Below are positions 21,501 to 31,261 of a stretch of DNA of 64,000 bases, one piece after another. The translations under genes were made by a program, and so were the position numbers. This DNA comes from Gari tellinella (Eukaryota; Mollusca; Bivalvia; Cardiida; Psammobiidae). A model generated the notes under the pieces. That model saw only the letters and a program-made list of their open reading frames with translations. It was not told the origin of the DNA and did no database searches. Location of the stretch: assembly GCA_922989275.2 (NCBI GenBank), contig OV277856.1, positions 83,223,038 to 83,287,037 on the forward strand. The letters are read 5' to 3'. Within the stretch, counting starts at the first letter, position 1, and each line of letters opens with the position of its first letter.

Positions 21501-22432
21501 TCACAGACGGCTCATGCACAACCAATCCAGGTCCATGCGGTGCAGGTGCGGTAATATATACCCCAGAAGGCGACCCAGTACTACTCAAACGTCCAGTAAC
21601 GAGACATGGCTCGATCCTACTAGCAGAGTTAGTGGCGGTACTCATGGTTCTTGAGCATATGATCCAGACAGCATCAAGAGCAGCAGGTAAAGCCTTACAT
21701 ATCTACAGTGATAGTCAATCAGTTGTAGGGATACTATCAATGGGATGGAAAAGCAACAACCATAGAGGGGTCATCTTGGAGATCAAAAAGTGCCTAGTAA
21801 TCCTTGCCAAAAACAGAGACATCACTGTCGAAGTGAAGTGGACCCCCGGTCATGCAGGTCTCCAAGGTAACGACCAGGCAGATGAACTGGCAAAAGAAGG
21901 GGCCCGAGAAGCACTTAACATGCCAGAGGACACCAGGACTGTTACCATACAGGAGGTGAAGGAGGCAAGCCACAAGTCTTGTTTAGCCAAGTGGCAATTA
22001 AGGTGGGACAACTCTTCTACAGGAAGGAAATACTATGAGTTTGTCCCAACAGTAGACCACAAAAGATGCCTAGACCAGCCAAACAAGACTATCGCCACCT
22101 ACATCCTACAACTACAGACTGGATATTCTCAACTCAACGCCTATCGACACAAAGTTGGCCAGACCGATTCTGCTCTATGTACCTGCGGCTCTCCAGAGAC
22201 AACTGAACACTACCTCCTGGAGTGCAACAAATACACCATTGAGAGAGAAGCTCTAGCCAAGTCATTACAAGAGCGATGCGCCATCCCAGCTCTGGACATC
22301 CATACACTATTAGAAATAGAAGAACATGAGCATATAGACAATTGGAGGGAAACCATACAGGCTGAACTCGGAACCTACATAGAGGCAACCGGCAGATTCG
22401 GAACTCCCACCGTCTCCCTAGCGCAACCTTGA
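18551..22432 (+). CDS. LINE ORF2: endonuclease, reverse transcriptase, RNase H (one in-frame TAG)
   Basis: From ATG 18551 (MKFLFLNCQAFN) the frame is open to 22432 except for one TAG at 18617-18619, codon 23. Domains: APE-type endonuclease with LNETW, MGDFN and SDHIP (codons about 1-210); reverse transcriptase with KKGKSPGPDGLP, YRPISLT, FIDLSSAFD, GLPQGS and FADD (about 450-720); RNase H with TDGS, LAEL, SDSQS and GNDQADELA (about 980-1110); and a C-terminal CTCGSPETTEHYLLEC zinc motif near codon 1210. All the expected catalytic residues are seen. The stop removes the endonuclease unless it is read through or bypassed; initiation downstream would lack the N-terminal active-site residues. Apart from this codon the gene looks intact, so insertion was probably recent. 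Confidence 0.9.
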
Positions 22433-23149
22433 TCCGACATCCACACCATATTCACATAAGTTTACCAGTGAGCAACTTACCAAGAAGCAAACTATACCTA
22501 TGTGAAAATCTACATAGAGTCATTAGTGACTACAGTCCGTGGATAGAGGATAGAGGACATAAGCTAGTTTTCTCTGAGTAGGACCGAGAGTATGTATAAA
22601 ACATAAAATACCCGGATGACTGGAAAAGAGAATTGGAAGGATGTTAATGAAACTTCACACAAATGTTATATGCATCAAGATCTGAAGCTGAATTAAATCT
22701 GAGGTTTATTTGATTTGTCGTTACTGAGTTATCTGCCGTTGATGTACTCAGATATGCTATTAATGGCTTATTTAACAGTGTTTTCACACTTAACAACTAC
22801 AGTTTATTTGCCCTCAGTATAATTATATATGTACAAGTTCATGAAAGGGTTTGATTATTATTGAAATCAGATCATTGTGTCAATAGTTATCTGCCCTTGG
22901 TGTACTCTGATATACTAGAAAAGGCTTTATTTCAGTATTGTTTATGCTCTAGTGTCTTAAAATTGGTAAAGATTTTGATAAAACTATATAATCTTATTAT
23001 TTGTTTGCTGGTGGGCATGTTAAGCACCGTTTGCTGTGCTCTCGTTTTTGTCCTTAGGTATCAGCCTTTGGCCAAATCTAACATAAAATCAAATAAACAG
23101 TCAAGACTTGATACCTCACCAGGAATCGGTTGCATAAATGTTTGTTAAA

Positions 23150-23488
23150 GTACCCCATAGCCTGTTTCTAGTTTTGAAAATGGGTGACTACTTAAAGCAG
23201 ATTGAAAGTAAAACAGAATGTGCATTGAGGCACATTCTGCTTTACTTTCAGCCTGCTTTAAGCTACCATCTACTAGAATAAAGAAAATATTCTTTATGAT
23301 ACATATTCATGACTGCATATATTGCAACAATTATGATACACCATCTGATCTGGATACAAGCTGATTGCAACTCATATAATTATTTTCTCAAATTTAAAAC
23401 ATATTTCAATTTATTATTATATATTAAGCAGGCAATGTAGTTTAAGCAGACGGCAATTCAGCATGATAAGGGTTAAAAGTTACAGGGG
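23150..23488. mobile_element. Chimeric MITE: A-type left, F/R-type right
   Basis: The left part (ACCCCATAGCCTGTTTCTAG, core alpha hairpin, GATACATATTCATGACTG) is A-type. From about 23340 it changes to CCATCTGATCTGGATACAAG and then to AAGCAGACGGCAATT and AAGGGTTAA, as in the right half of the R-type element at 61365-61577. Confidence 0.6.
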
Positions 23489-23780
23489 TGAACGAGTTAA
23501 TACCTGAGTTATAAAGGATCTGTCATGATCAGTCTATGTTTAAATATATCACATAACCAAGCTTGGGTGGTAACCCCTACCCCTGTATATAGTTTGAGTC
23601 AAAGCATGCAGAGCATGCACTATCAGTGGTAGCGTCTAGGCAAAGAATCATTCAGGCGTCTCAAGTGAGGCCCGCACCTAATATTTGATAGCTTGGTTAG
23701 TAAAACCCATACAAAAACCTATTGATATCTATTATGTAAGGGCCTCTATTCAAAGCTGAGCCAGTGCCTGAAGACATTTT

Positions 23781-25110
23781 AGCTCACCTGGCACATAGTG
23801 CCAAGGTGAGCTTTTAGGATCGCTGGATGTCCGTCGTCCGTCCTCTGTCTGTCTGTCTGTCCGCACAACCGAAATGGGTTAGAGGGCCTTTTCTGGCCAG
23901 ATAACGGTAAACATAACAAAAGAAGACAATAGAGTTCATTCCGTAACAATAGAATAAGGGGCCGTGGCCCGTTATTCAAACAAAAGAAAATAACAAAAGA
24001 AAAGGCCCTCTAACCCATTTCGGTGGCACGTCCGTCCGTCCGTCCGTTCACAATTGTTCGTTAACACTCTAGCAGGTTCAAATCTCATTGGATCTTGATG
24101 AAACTTGGTCACAATGTTTGCCTAAATGAAATCTAGGTCAAGTTCGAATGTGGGTTATGTCCGGTCAAAAACTAGGTCACTAGGTCAAATTATCGAAAAA
24201 CCTCGTTAACACTCTAGAGGCTACAAATTTCATTGGATCTTCATGAAACTTCATCAATATAATTGCCTCAATATAATCTAGGCCAAGTTCGAATGTGGGT
24301 CATGCCCGGTCAAAAACTAGGTCACTAGGTCAAATCTTCGAAAAACCTTGTTAACACTCTAGAGACTACAAATTTCATTGGATCTTCATGAAACTTCATC
24401 AAAATGTTTGCCTTAATGAAATCTAGGTCAAGTTTGAATGTGGGTCATGTCCGGTCAAAAACTAGGTCACTAGGTCAAATTATCGAAAAACCTTGTTATC
24501 ACTCTAGAGGCTACAAATGTCATTAGATCTTCATAAAACTTCATCAATATGATTGCCTCAATGAAATCTAGGCCAAGTTCGAATGTGGGTCATTTCCGGT
24601 CAAAAACTAGGTCACTAGGTCAAATCTTCGAAAAACCTTGTTAACACTCTAGAGACTACAACTTTCATTGGATCTTCATGAAACTTCATCAAAATGTTTG
24701 CCTCAATGAAATCTAGGTCAAGTTAAAATGTGGGTCATGTCCGGTCAAAAACTAGGTCACTAGATCGAATCATAGAAAAACCTTATTAACACTCTAGAGA
24801 CTACAAATTTCATTTGATCTTCATAAAACTTGATGAAAAGGTTTGCCTCAATGAAATATAGGTCAAGTTCAAATGTTGCTTATGTCTTGTCAAAAACTAG
24901 GTCACTAGGTCAAATCATCCAAAAACCTCGTTAACACTCTAGAGACAACAAAATTCATTGAATCTTTATGAAACTTGAACAAAATGTTTGTCTCATTGAA
25001 ATCGATGGTCAAGTTAGAATGAGGGTCATGCCCGGTCAAAAACTAGGTCACACGGTGTACATGGTTACATGGTTACCAGGTGAGCGATTTAGGGCCATAG
25101 TGGCCCTTGT
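23781..25110. mobile_element. Helentron-like element with about 7 tandem units of 145 bp
   Basis: It begins with the inverted repeat AGCTCACCTGGCACATAGTG / CCAAGGTGAGCT, then a GTCCGTCGTCCGTCC tract. From about 24056 to 25060, units of 144-146 bp follow (GTTAACACTCTAGAG, AAACTTCATCAAAATG, CCGGTCAAAAACTAGGTCAC). It ends with the small hairpin GGGCCATAGTGGCCC followed by TTGT. There are no terminal inverted repeats and no flanking duplication. This layout is typical of HINE-type non-autonomous Helentrons of bivalves. Confidence 0.65.
23868..24024. mobile_element. 157-bp inverted-repeat insertion in the Helentron-like element
   Basis: ACCGAAATGGGTTAGAGGGC at the left is repeated as its complement at the right (GCCCTCTAACCCATTTCGGT). 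The centre contains GGGGCCGTGGCCCG. It splits the CCGTCC tract of the surrounding element, so it is a later insertion. Confidence 0.7.
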
Positions 25111-25202
25111 CTCATGCTGTATACCGGTATATACCTGTATTTTGACACCAACTAAACAATTGGGGGGGGGGGGGTGAATCAATGAAAGGACTGGCTGTAT
25201 GT

Positions 25203-25313
25203 CTTTAAGACAAGCTGATCTCAAACGAGTCTAGAATTGAAATGTAATTAAGCGAGCCTTGGCGAGCTTAATAACTTTTCTATTCTAGACGAGTTTGAGA
25301 TAAACTTGTCTTG
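25203..25313. repeat. Palindrome of about 110 bp
   Basis: AGACAAGCTGATCTCAAACG pairs with the complement ending GAGATAAACTTGTCT. An inner pair, TCTAGAATTGAAA and TTTTCTATTCTAGA, and a centre AAGCGAGCCTTGGCGAGCTT complete the fold. It follows a G-run at 25160-25171. Confidence 0.65.
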
Positions 25314-25550
25314 AACATCGATAGATTCTTTTCTCGCATTTAAGCTATTTTTAAAGCAATATGTATTTTTTTTAAACCCGGTGACATCAATACGCCGTTA
25401 TAAATAGTGACGTTATAGTGACGTCATAAAGTGATCTTACACATGTTGGAGATAAGGATATTCGTCATCGTTGTTCGTTATAGAAAACAGGGGTATAGTA
25501 GTTATGTGAGAAAATACTGTCTCTAATATCTTTTTTTGTTCATATACCAG

Positions 25551-25754
25551 GAATTTCAGATTCACAATCAGATACTGCTGATGCTGTGTCTGAACTTAGC
25601 ATGACAGATATCCATGTGTTTGCTGTTGGAGTTGGTGCGTACAATGAACAAGAACTCAGGACCATTGTCAGTGATGAGCAAGACCATTTGTTCACCACAA
25701 AAGACATAACTGACGAAACCTTTCGTTATAGCATTGCTGCAGCCATGTGTAGGG
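25551..25754 (+). CDS. VWA-domain protein, VWA1 C-terminal exon
   Basis: The acceptor is CATATACCAG and the donor is GTGAGT at 25755. In phase 1 it reads GISDSQSDTADAVSELSMTD, IHVFAVGVGAYNEQELRTIV, then DHLFTTKDITDETF. FAVGVG, the following EL.TI. helix and the late F...D pattern are the usual end of a VWA domain. It ends CRG in phase 1. A 10-kb intron containing a LINE precedes it. A hAT-like MITE starts 14 nt after the exon. Confidence 0.9.
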
Positions 25755-25767
25755 GTGAGTTAAATAT

Positions 25768-25962
25768 CAGGGTTCCAGATAAGGGGGGGTATTTCAAAAA
25801 TTATTTTTTTTATTTCTGCTTTAAACCCTATGGTGTCCCTACTCATTAGAATCGTCTCTTCGAGACGATTCTAATGAGTAGTTACACCATAGGATTTGGT
25901 GCTGAAATAAATGAGAAAATGATAGATTTGTTCAGTTTACTCCCCCTTATCTGGAACCCTGA
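25768..25962. mobile_element. D-type MITE (core gamma), 14 nt after an exon
   Basis: The ends are CAGGGTTCCAGATAAG and CTTATCTGGAACCCTG, with the core ATTAGAATCGTCTCTTCGAG and complement at about 25826-25890. It starts 14 nt downstream of the VWA1 C-terminal exon. Confidence 0.85.
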
Positions 25963-26275
25963 GTTTGCACTAAAACAGATATTTCATTGTGAACAGCTTG
26001 GTGTCAAATAAGATGTCGGTAACCTTGCATCTGAATTAGCCTCCTGTCTGTTAGCAATCCTGAATGAAATAAAATGTCTACCTTTTAAAAAACACATCTT
26101 TTGTACATGTAATAATATGGTACAATGTTTGCATTTAGTATCATTTAACAGGAAATAACTACACCTTCTCGGCTGCATGGGGGGGGGGGGGGTATAGTTT
26201 TTCTCAAAAACTTCTTGTTTATTCTATTGTTGTTTTTCATAATTGCATAAATATTGAATTATGATTTTTTTGCAG

Positions 26276-26299
26276 TTACACAGCCCCATCTAAATCAAG
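26276..26299 (+). CDS. VWA-domain protein, 24-nt linker micro-exon
   Basis: The acceptor ATTTTTTTGCAG and the donor GTAATG enclose 24 nt that translate as VTQPHLNQ in phase 1-1, exactly the phase needed between the VWA1 end and the 29459 exon. It would form the linker between VWA1 and VWA2. Support is from splice signals, phase and a similar 27-nt exon before VWA3. If it is skipped the frame is kept, so it could be alternatively spliced (inference). Confidence 0.65.
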
Positions 26300-26394
26300 G
26301 TAATGTATATTTTCATCAAGTCCTATTTAACCTATCCTTGCCATCAAGTTTAGGTGATTTTTTATTACCCCTTCACTGTCATAGGCAAACCATT

Positions 26395-26644
26395 TATCCA
26401 ATAACCTCACTGCCTGTTTCTAGTTTTAAAGACAGGTGAGCATTAAAAGTAGGTTGGAAGTAAAGCAGAATGTGCCTCAAGGCACTTTCTGCTTTACTTT
26501 TAGTCTGCTTTAAGCTACCATCTACTAGGATATAGAAAACAATTCTTTACTGTTACCCTTTGACTGCATCAATGTGAACTATTTTCTTCAGTGGAGGAAT
26601 GAATTTAATGCACTAAAAGGTACTTCTAGGGATGAAAGGGTTAA
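26395..26644. mobile_element. A-type MITE
   Basis: GCCTGTTTCTAGTTTTAAAG, a core alpha hairpin (GAATGTGCCTCAAGGCACTTTC) and the right end GATGAAAGGGTTAA are present. The left end is diverged. It shares its terminal TTAA with the Q-type element that follows. Confidence 0.75.
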
Positions 26645-27134
26645 GGTCTTCTATGATATTGTTGTCTGTACCATCGTTTTAAGGTTAGATCTAAAACAGT
26701 TTAACTGAGTATATATTGATACAGTGGTAAATACGCTATTCCTACCCACTTTACGCGTTTCTTAAGCGTTTCTTAGGCGTTTATTATCCGTTTCCTAGCC
26801 GTTTCTTTACGCGTTTCTTTACGTGTTTAAAAGAGCCCGGATGAAAGGGTCATTACTTAGCCGACGGACCCCTTAGCCAAGACTGCATTGGTATAATCCT
26901 TTATTAATGCGTTTAAACGCGTTAAAATCGTTAGGTGTTAACAATTTTTTAACCGTTCACTATGTGTTTCTTACGCATAGATTAATGCGTAAATGGGTAG
27001 GAATAGTGTATTTACCACTGTATGTGTGTCAAGCATTTGGGATTCAGATCAGATGCCATGTAACCTGGTTTTGGATCAGAATCCAAAATGTTTGCAAAGT
27101 AGACTTAAGTGGCCTATGACAGTGAAAGGGTTAG
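26641..27134. mobile_element. Q-type MITE (core beta) split by an M-type element
   Basis: Outer sequence (TATTGTTGTCTGTACCATCG, then a core TTGGGATTCAGATCAGATGC with near-complement, then GACAGTGAAAGGGTTA) matches the unbroken Q-type copy at 57551-57763. The interruption at 26722-27020 is flanked by TA on both sides. Confidence 0.65.
26722..27020. mobile_element. M-type TA element, 299 bp, nested
   Basis: The ends CAGTGGTAAATACGCTATTC and GAATAGTGTATTTACCACTG are inverted repeats, with TA on both sides. The inside is a degenerate run of CGTTTCTTA-like units (about 26755-26830), with a complementary run at the other end. The TIR resembles that of the C-type family in its first five bases. Confidence 0.75.
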
Positions 27135-27151
27135 GAAATAATACAGACTTA

Positions 27152-27342
27152 GAGCTCCAGATAAGAGTGAGTAAACTGATCAAATCCAACATGTTCTTGC
27201 ATGCTTCAGCATTAAAATCCTATGTTGTGACTTGTTATTAGAATCGTCTTAAAGAGACATTTCTAATGAGTTACCATAGATTCTAATGCTGAAATAAAAG
27301 ACTTAGGCTTTTGAAAAACTCTCCTTATCTGGAGCTCTGCAA
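27152..27342. mobile_element. D-type MITE, diverged
   Basis: The ends are AGAGCTCCAGATAAGAG and CTTATCTGGAGCTCTG, with a core ATTAGAATCGTCTTAAAGAG. Mutations in one arm break the hairpin in several places, so this is an older copy. Confidence 0.75.
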
Positions 27343-27569
27343 GTGTCTAAATTTGGTTCACCCACTGAGCCCTATTGATATTTATATATAACTTTTAAAA
27401 AGTAGTGCACACTTGTTCTATGCAAACAATGTAGATTCAAATGAAACCTCTGATCAGGGTCTACACATTTTGTCATTTAGCAAAATATATTGTACAAAAT
27501 TACAACCAAATTGTCAAAAATAAAAATAGAATCTGGAATTATTCATTTGAAGTTTCAGGGATCAGTGAA

Positions 27570-28560
27570 TTAACCCTTTCCTCTCTGAAACCCGGTCAAA
27601 TGGACAATTTTAGTTTTCAATTTAGCCTTGTCCATGTTTGACTTTTTAGCATTGAGTTTTAGCTCGTCCATTTCAAAGAAACTACGAGCTATTGTCATCA
27701 CTCAGGCGTCTTCGTTGTCCGAAATCTTAACTTTGGCCATAATTTTACAACTAAACGTGAAACAAACTTTATATTTAGTTTGTGTTTTCACAAACAGATC
27801 TTCAGCTCAGTAAAGTTTAGGTCAAGTCCAACAAAAGTCATGGTCATTTAGAGGTGGTTTAAAGGTTAAATAGGTTGAATTTAACATGGGCCATAACTTT
27901 TAAACTGCATGCGTCTGCGATACAGACTTTATACATTTGGCATGTGTACTCAATTCAAGAAGCGTTTGAGTTCAGTACAACTTGGGTCATGTCAGACAAA
28001 GGTCAAGGTCAGTTACTGGTCAAATTTAACATTTATAACTGTGAAACAACATGTGATAGAGACGTCATTTGTGGCATGTCTACTCAATGCAAAATGCTCT
28101 TGAGCATAGTACAACTTTGGTCATGGCAGACAAAGGTTAAGGTAGTTAAGAGGTAAAAAAGGTTGAATTTAACATTGGCCATAACTTTAAACTGCATGTG
28201 ATAGAGGCTTTACATTTGGCATGTGCACTCAACTGAAGTAGCTCTTTAGCTCAGTACAAGTTTGGTGATGTTAGACAAAGGTCAAGGTCATTTAGAGCAC
28301 CAGAGTAGACAGACTGACAAAGAGTCAAGACAGACAAAGTCAATAAGAATAGCTCACAGTTCCTTCTTAAACTATTAGGATAACAAAACAGATGAGCATT
28401 GGCACCCACTTGCGGTTCTTGTTACAATATATGTCAACATGACAAACAATGTAGACCCTGATCAGAGGGCTCCTTGATACATTGTTTGCATAGGACAAGT
28501 GTACTCCTCACAGGTACGCTGTTTGCAAATTATACAGTTATGCGTGACTAGTGCTACATC
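27570..28560. mobile_element. E-type MITE split by a Helentron-like element
   Basis: The left half (TTAACCCTTTCCTCTCTGAA to GACTTTTTAGCATTGAG) and the right half (ACAATATATGTCAACATGAC, AACAATGTAGACCCTGATCA) are the two parts of an E-type MITE: TTAA family, core beta, about 250 bp, left end CTCTTTCCTCCCTGAAAC, right end GGGTTCAAAGGGTTAA. The interruption is at 27661-28422. A reverse E-type fragment lies immediately to the left (about 27430-27573). Confidence 0.7.
27661..28422. mobile_element. Helentron-like element with tandem units
   Basis: It starts AGCTCGTCC and shortly after has CTACGAGCT in inverse order. It continues with units containing GGCCATAACTTTTAAACTGC and GACAAAGGTCAAGGTCA at roughly 150-220 bp spacing, and ends GATGAGCATTGGCACC, GCGGTTCTTGTT. 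The E-type host sequence has no duplicated bases at the junction and the site reads TTTT|ACAAT, consistent with Helentron insertion into T-rich sites. Confidence 0.6.
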
Positions 28561-28629
28561 TGACAAACTGACCTCTCTGTGTGTACTATAAGTAGCATAG
28601 CGATGCGGCGAATTATATATCCAGTATCG

Positions 28630-28910
28630 AATTCTTGAGCTTGGGAGTAGACTCTTTAGCTCAGAGGTTATGATACTGGACTGTCAGGCTAGCACCCAGG
28701 GTTAGATCCCCGCCTGGGTATTCTATAATGTCCAATGTGGAATTTTTTTCTATGCTTCATTATGAGAGTTCCTCGTAAGATGGGGGCTCGATCAGAATGG
28801 ACTATACTATGTCCTATATTAAAGACTCTTTAGCACAGAGGTTATGGTATTGGACTGTCATGCCAGCTACCCGGGTTCTATGATATTCAATGTTGATTTT
28901 CTGCTATGCT
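28630..28910 (+). mobile_element. tRNA-derived SINE heads, two in tandem
   Basis: At 28651 CTCTTTAGCTCAGAGGTTAT resembles a pol III A box and GGGTTAGATCCCC near 28699 a B box, with the spacing of a tRNA. A second, more diverged head begins at about 28826 (CTCTTTAGCACAGAGGTTAT) with a B-box-like GGGTTCTATGAT. The cloverleaf is imperfect, so these are SINEs rather than tRNA genes. Confidence 0.6.
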
Positions 28911-29066
28911 TCGTTACAGGAGTTTCTAGTAAGACTAAGGTTCAAAGAGTTAAGGAAATGTTCAAAAGAACAGCCTTTTCAGTTTGTCTGTATTCAATAT
29001 CGATGACACCCAGCCTTATGCAAAACATAAATGCTTGCTTTTGTTCTGCATTTAGCAGTAACCTGG

Positions 29067-29305
29067 GGCCTGTCTTACGAAACGTCGTACGACAAATGTT
29101 GTCGTAAGTTAGTTTCTAAAATTCTCAATTATTATTTATTTCTCCATCTAATCCCGTCTTGTCACATCTCTTTGGAATCGTCTTGAAAAGACGATTCCAA
29201 AGAGATGTAACAAGACAGGATTAGATAGAGAAATCAGAAATTAGGCGCATTTTAAAGTTTGGACTTACGACCGTTTTTATCGTACGACGTTTCGTAAGAC
29301 AGGCC
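29067..29305. mobile_element. K-type MITE (5-bp duplication, core gamma)
   Basis: The ends GGCCTGTCTTACGAAACGTC and GACGTTTCGTAAGACAGGCC are perfect inverted repeats, with CCTGG on both sides. The centre CTTTGGAATCGTCTTGAAAA with its complement is related to the D-type core. Confidence 0.85.
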
Positions 29306-29458
29306 CCTGGGCCTTAACTCTAACCAAGCTAGTGGCGGATATTAATCCTACAGTGATAACCTTTGCAAACAGTTTCAATCCAGATGAGACGCCGCATAAC
29401 TTGGTAATAATTAGTAACTTGGGGAGCTTTGATCAAATATTTTCCTTTCATCTTTTAG

Positions 29459-29570
29459 ATGGCAAATTTCCACCTGTTCCTCTTAATGTTGTTTTCCTTC
29501 TTGATCAAACGACAAAATCACCCGAGGACAACATGAAGATGACTGACTTCATTCAAGCTGTAGTGAAAAG
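29459..29570 (+). CDS. VWA-domain protein, VWA2 first exon
   Basis: The exon runs from the acceptor TTTCATCTTTTAG to the donor GTAAGTA. It reads DGKFPPVPLNVVFLLDQTTK and then SPEDNMKMTDFIQAVVKR. NVVFLLD is the first VWA strand, but the MIDAS DxSxS is DQTTK here, so metal binding by VWA2 is doubtful. The exon ends in phase 2. A B-type MITE is inserted at the TA that forms positions +6 and +7 of the intron. Confidence 0.88.
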
Positions 29571-29577
29571 GTAAGTA

Positions 29578-29783
29578 CAGTAAAACCTCGCTATTACGAC
29601 CACTAAATTATGTTAATTATTAGGGTGTTTACGATAGGTGACCGCTTAAAGCAAGGTGACAGTGAAACAGAAAGCTCCTATAGGAGCTTTCTGTTTCACT
29701 GTAACCTTGCTTTAAGCTGTCACCTGTCTATTATACACTCAATTAGCCTTCTTTTTAGTGGTCGTAATAGCGAGGTTTTACTG
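29578..29783. mobile_element. B-type MITE (TA family, core alpha-like), in a splice donor
   Basis: The ends CAGTAAAACCTCGCTATTAC and GTAATAGCGAGGTTTTACTG are inverted repeats flanked by TA (29576-29577, 29784-29785). The core AAGCAAGGTGACAGTGAAAC with AGAAAGCTCCTATAGGAGCT is a near-perfect hairpin. The left TA forms intron positions +6 and +7 of the exon ending at 29570. TA target and CAG ends suggest a pogo/mariner-type helper (inference). Confidence 0.9.
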
Positions 29784-29844
29784 TACATGTTGGAATAAAG
29801 CTAAATTTGTGTTATGTTTCCAAGCAAGCTGGGGTTTATTTTCT

Positions 29845-30476
29845 AGCTCACCTTGGAACTCTGTGCCTATCTTAGAAAGCATTACCTTAAATCAGGCTTT
29901 ATAGTGAAAACTTTGAAAATCTTCTTGTCTGAAACCACTAGTCTGATTTGAAAACACAAATGATACGTAAGTGACCCTCTAACAGATTAAAAAAAATCTT
30001 GGCCACCAGTGAGTGGGGAAAGTTTTCCTTATATTACTGTGTACTGTCAGTAACAACTTATAAAGTATTCTTTTCTGAAACTAAGTAACTGGTCAAAATT
30101 GAAAATAATTTTACACAAGAAATTCAGGGGTGACTCTCTGCCAGATTTTTTCAAATAAAATTCCTAGCTTCAAAAACATGACCGCCAGTGGGTGGATGTG
30201 AATTTAGCTAATAATGATGACTATAGTAAAAACATAAAAAAACAACTTTTTAATTACTGGTGCAAATTGAAAATAATTTATACAAATGACCTAAAGGGGA
30301 CCTTCTATCAGATTTCTTTAAACAATTATGGTATCTTATAAACATGACTGCCAGTGTGTGGTTAAAGTTTTTCCTGATATGGCTAAAGTGATCGACCACT
30401 TGCCCAATTTTAATGTCATCATGACCTCAACCATGGGAACCAGATGAGCATTTTAGGGCCACATGCAGCTCTTTTC
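29845..30476. mobile_element. Helentron-like element, diverged
   Basis: It starts TAGCTCACCTTGGAACTCTG and ends CAGATGAGCATTTTAGGGCC and CAGCTCTTTT. Inside are about three units near 150 bp with CATGACCGCCAGTGGGTGG-like sequence at about 30010, 30180 and 30345. Layout and end match the other Helentron-like copies. Confidence 0.55.
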
Positions 30477-30595
30477 TTAGTCTATGAATACATTAGGGGC
30501 CTATAAAGATGTATTTATGGGGTAAAGTTAATTATAATTATCATTATTGATGTCTTTAGATTTCAATAGTTGACAAATTATTGATCCATTAACCT

Positions 30596-30892
30596 CTAAG
30601 CCATCATTATGATCATCCTTGACAAACAGTGTACCTTAAAAAGAGTAAAATTTCCTATGCAAACAGTGTTGACCTAGATCAGAGTGCCCTAATAGGAATC
30701 CTCTGATCAGAGTCTGCATTGTTTGCAGCAATGCAAAGTATTGTAGAAAATAACCCTACATTGTACAAAATGGACCAGACTTGATTGAAAACAGGAATGG
30801 TTGGTATGAAGTTTCGGTGGTAGATGACTTAACAAAAGTTTAAATTGCTGAATCAGTGTGTCAAAATCCAATTGTACGTTTAACTCTTTCAA
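30596..30892. mobile_element. E-type MITE, reverse orientation, diverged
   Basis: The core AAACAGTGTTGACCTAGATC with its near-complement and the end GAAGTTTCGGTGGTAGATGA identify an old E-type copy. It abuts the O-type element. Confidence 0.6.
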
Positions 30893-31110
30893 CACTATGG
30901 ACCTGTTGAAATATAGTCATTACATTTGCAAACAGTGTAGACCCAGATAAGAGGCAGCTCCTATAGAATCTATAGGTCTATACTATTTAGACAAGTATTT
31001 ATTAAACTATCCAGAATTCCAAACAGACTGGTTTATGTTTTGGTTACTAAAATGATCCACAAGGGAATGTTATAATTCACAGCAGTTACTAAGTGTTGAA
31101 GAGCTTATCC
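30880..31110. mobile_element. O-type MITE (TTAA family, core beta)
   Basis: The left end TTAACTCTTTCAACACTATG and the segment CAGACTGGTTTATGTTTTGG match the unbroken copy at 43199-43431. The core beta hairpin is partly decayed. Confidence 0.65.
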
Positions 31111-31261
31111 TTTTTGTTGACAATATAGTACAAAAAAACAAGCAGTGCAGATCCTGATCAAAGAGCTTAATTACGTGTATACTAATTGCTAATTGCTAAA
31201 GTTTAATATGTTAATACATACAACTCTTAAAGGAGCTCTCTGCATTATTTTTTATCGTGCA

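Larger units (their letters stand above)
16600..22618 (+). mobile_element. I-group non-LTR retrotransposon, near complete
   Basis: The element has a probable 5' UTR (about 16600-17310), ORF1, ORF2 and a short 3' region ending around ATAAAACATAAAATACCC. The order endonuclease, reverse transcriptase, RNase H, C-terminal CCHC in ORF2, with a gag-like ORF1 carrying CCHC knuckles, is that of the I superfamily (I, Nimb, LOA-like). No A-rich tail or target duplication could be fixed because both flanks are units of the same tandem repeat. One nonsense codon in ORF2 is the only visible damage. It sits in the VWA1 intron in the same orientation as the gene. Confidence 0.8.
16299..23046. mobile_element. 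Helentron-like element interrupted by a LINE
   Basis: The left part (16299 to about 16600) starts with a small inverted repeat CATCTTGAAAGATG, a GTCCGTCCATCCGTCC tract and then tandem units containing ATGCATCTAGATCTGAAGC and GTTATCTGCCCTTGATG. The same units resume at about 22620 and end with the hairpin GCACCGTTTGCTGTGC plus CTCGTTTT near 23046. The LINE lies between. Overall layout (5' hairpin, tandem units, 3' hairpin, no terminal inverted repeats) is that of non-autonomous Helentrons (HINE-type). Boundaries are approximate. Confidence 0.55.

Noticed and set aside
25380..25440. cAMP-response-like promoter (GTGACGTCA words)
   Set aside because: It is inside an intron of the VWA gene with no sign of a transcription start; too little to support a regulatory call.
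28651..28720. Functional tRNA gene
   Set aside because: A and B boxes are present but the arms do not pair properly and a diverged copy follows, so a SINE is more likely.
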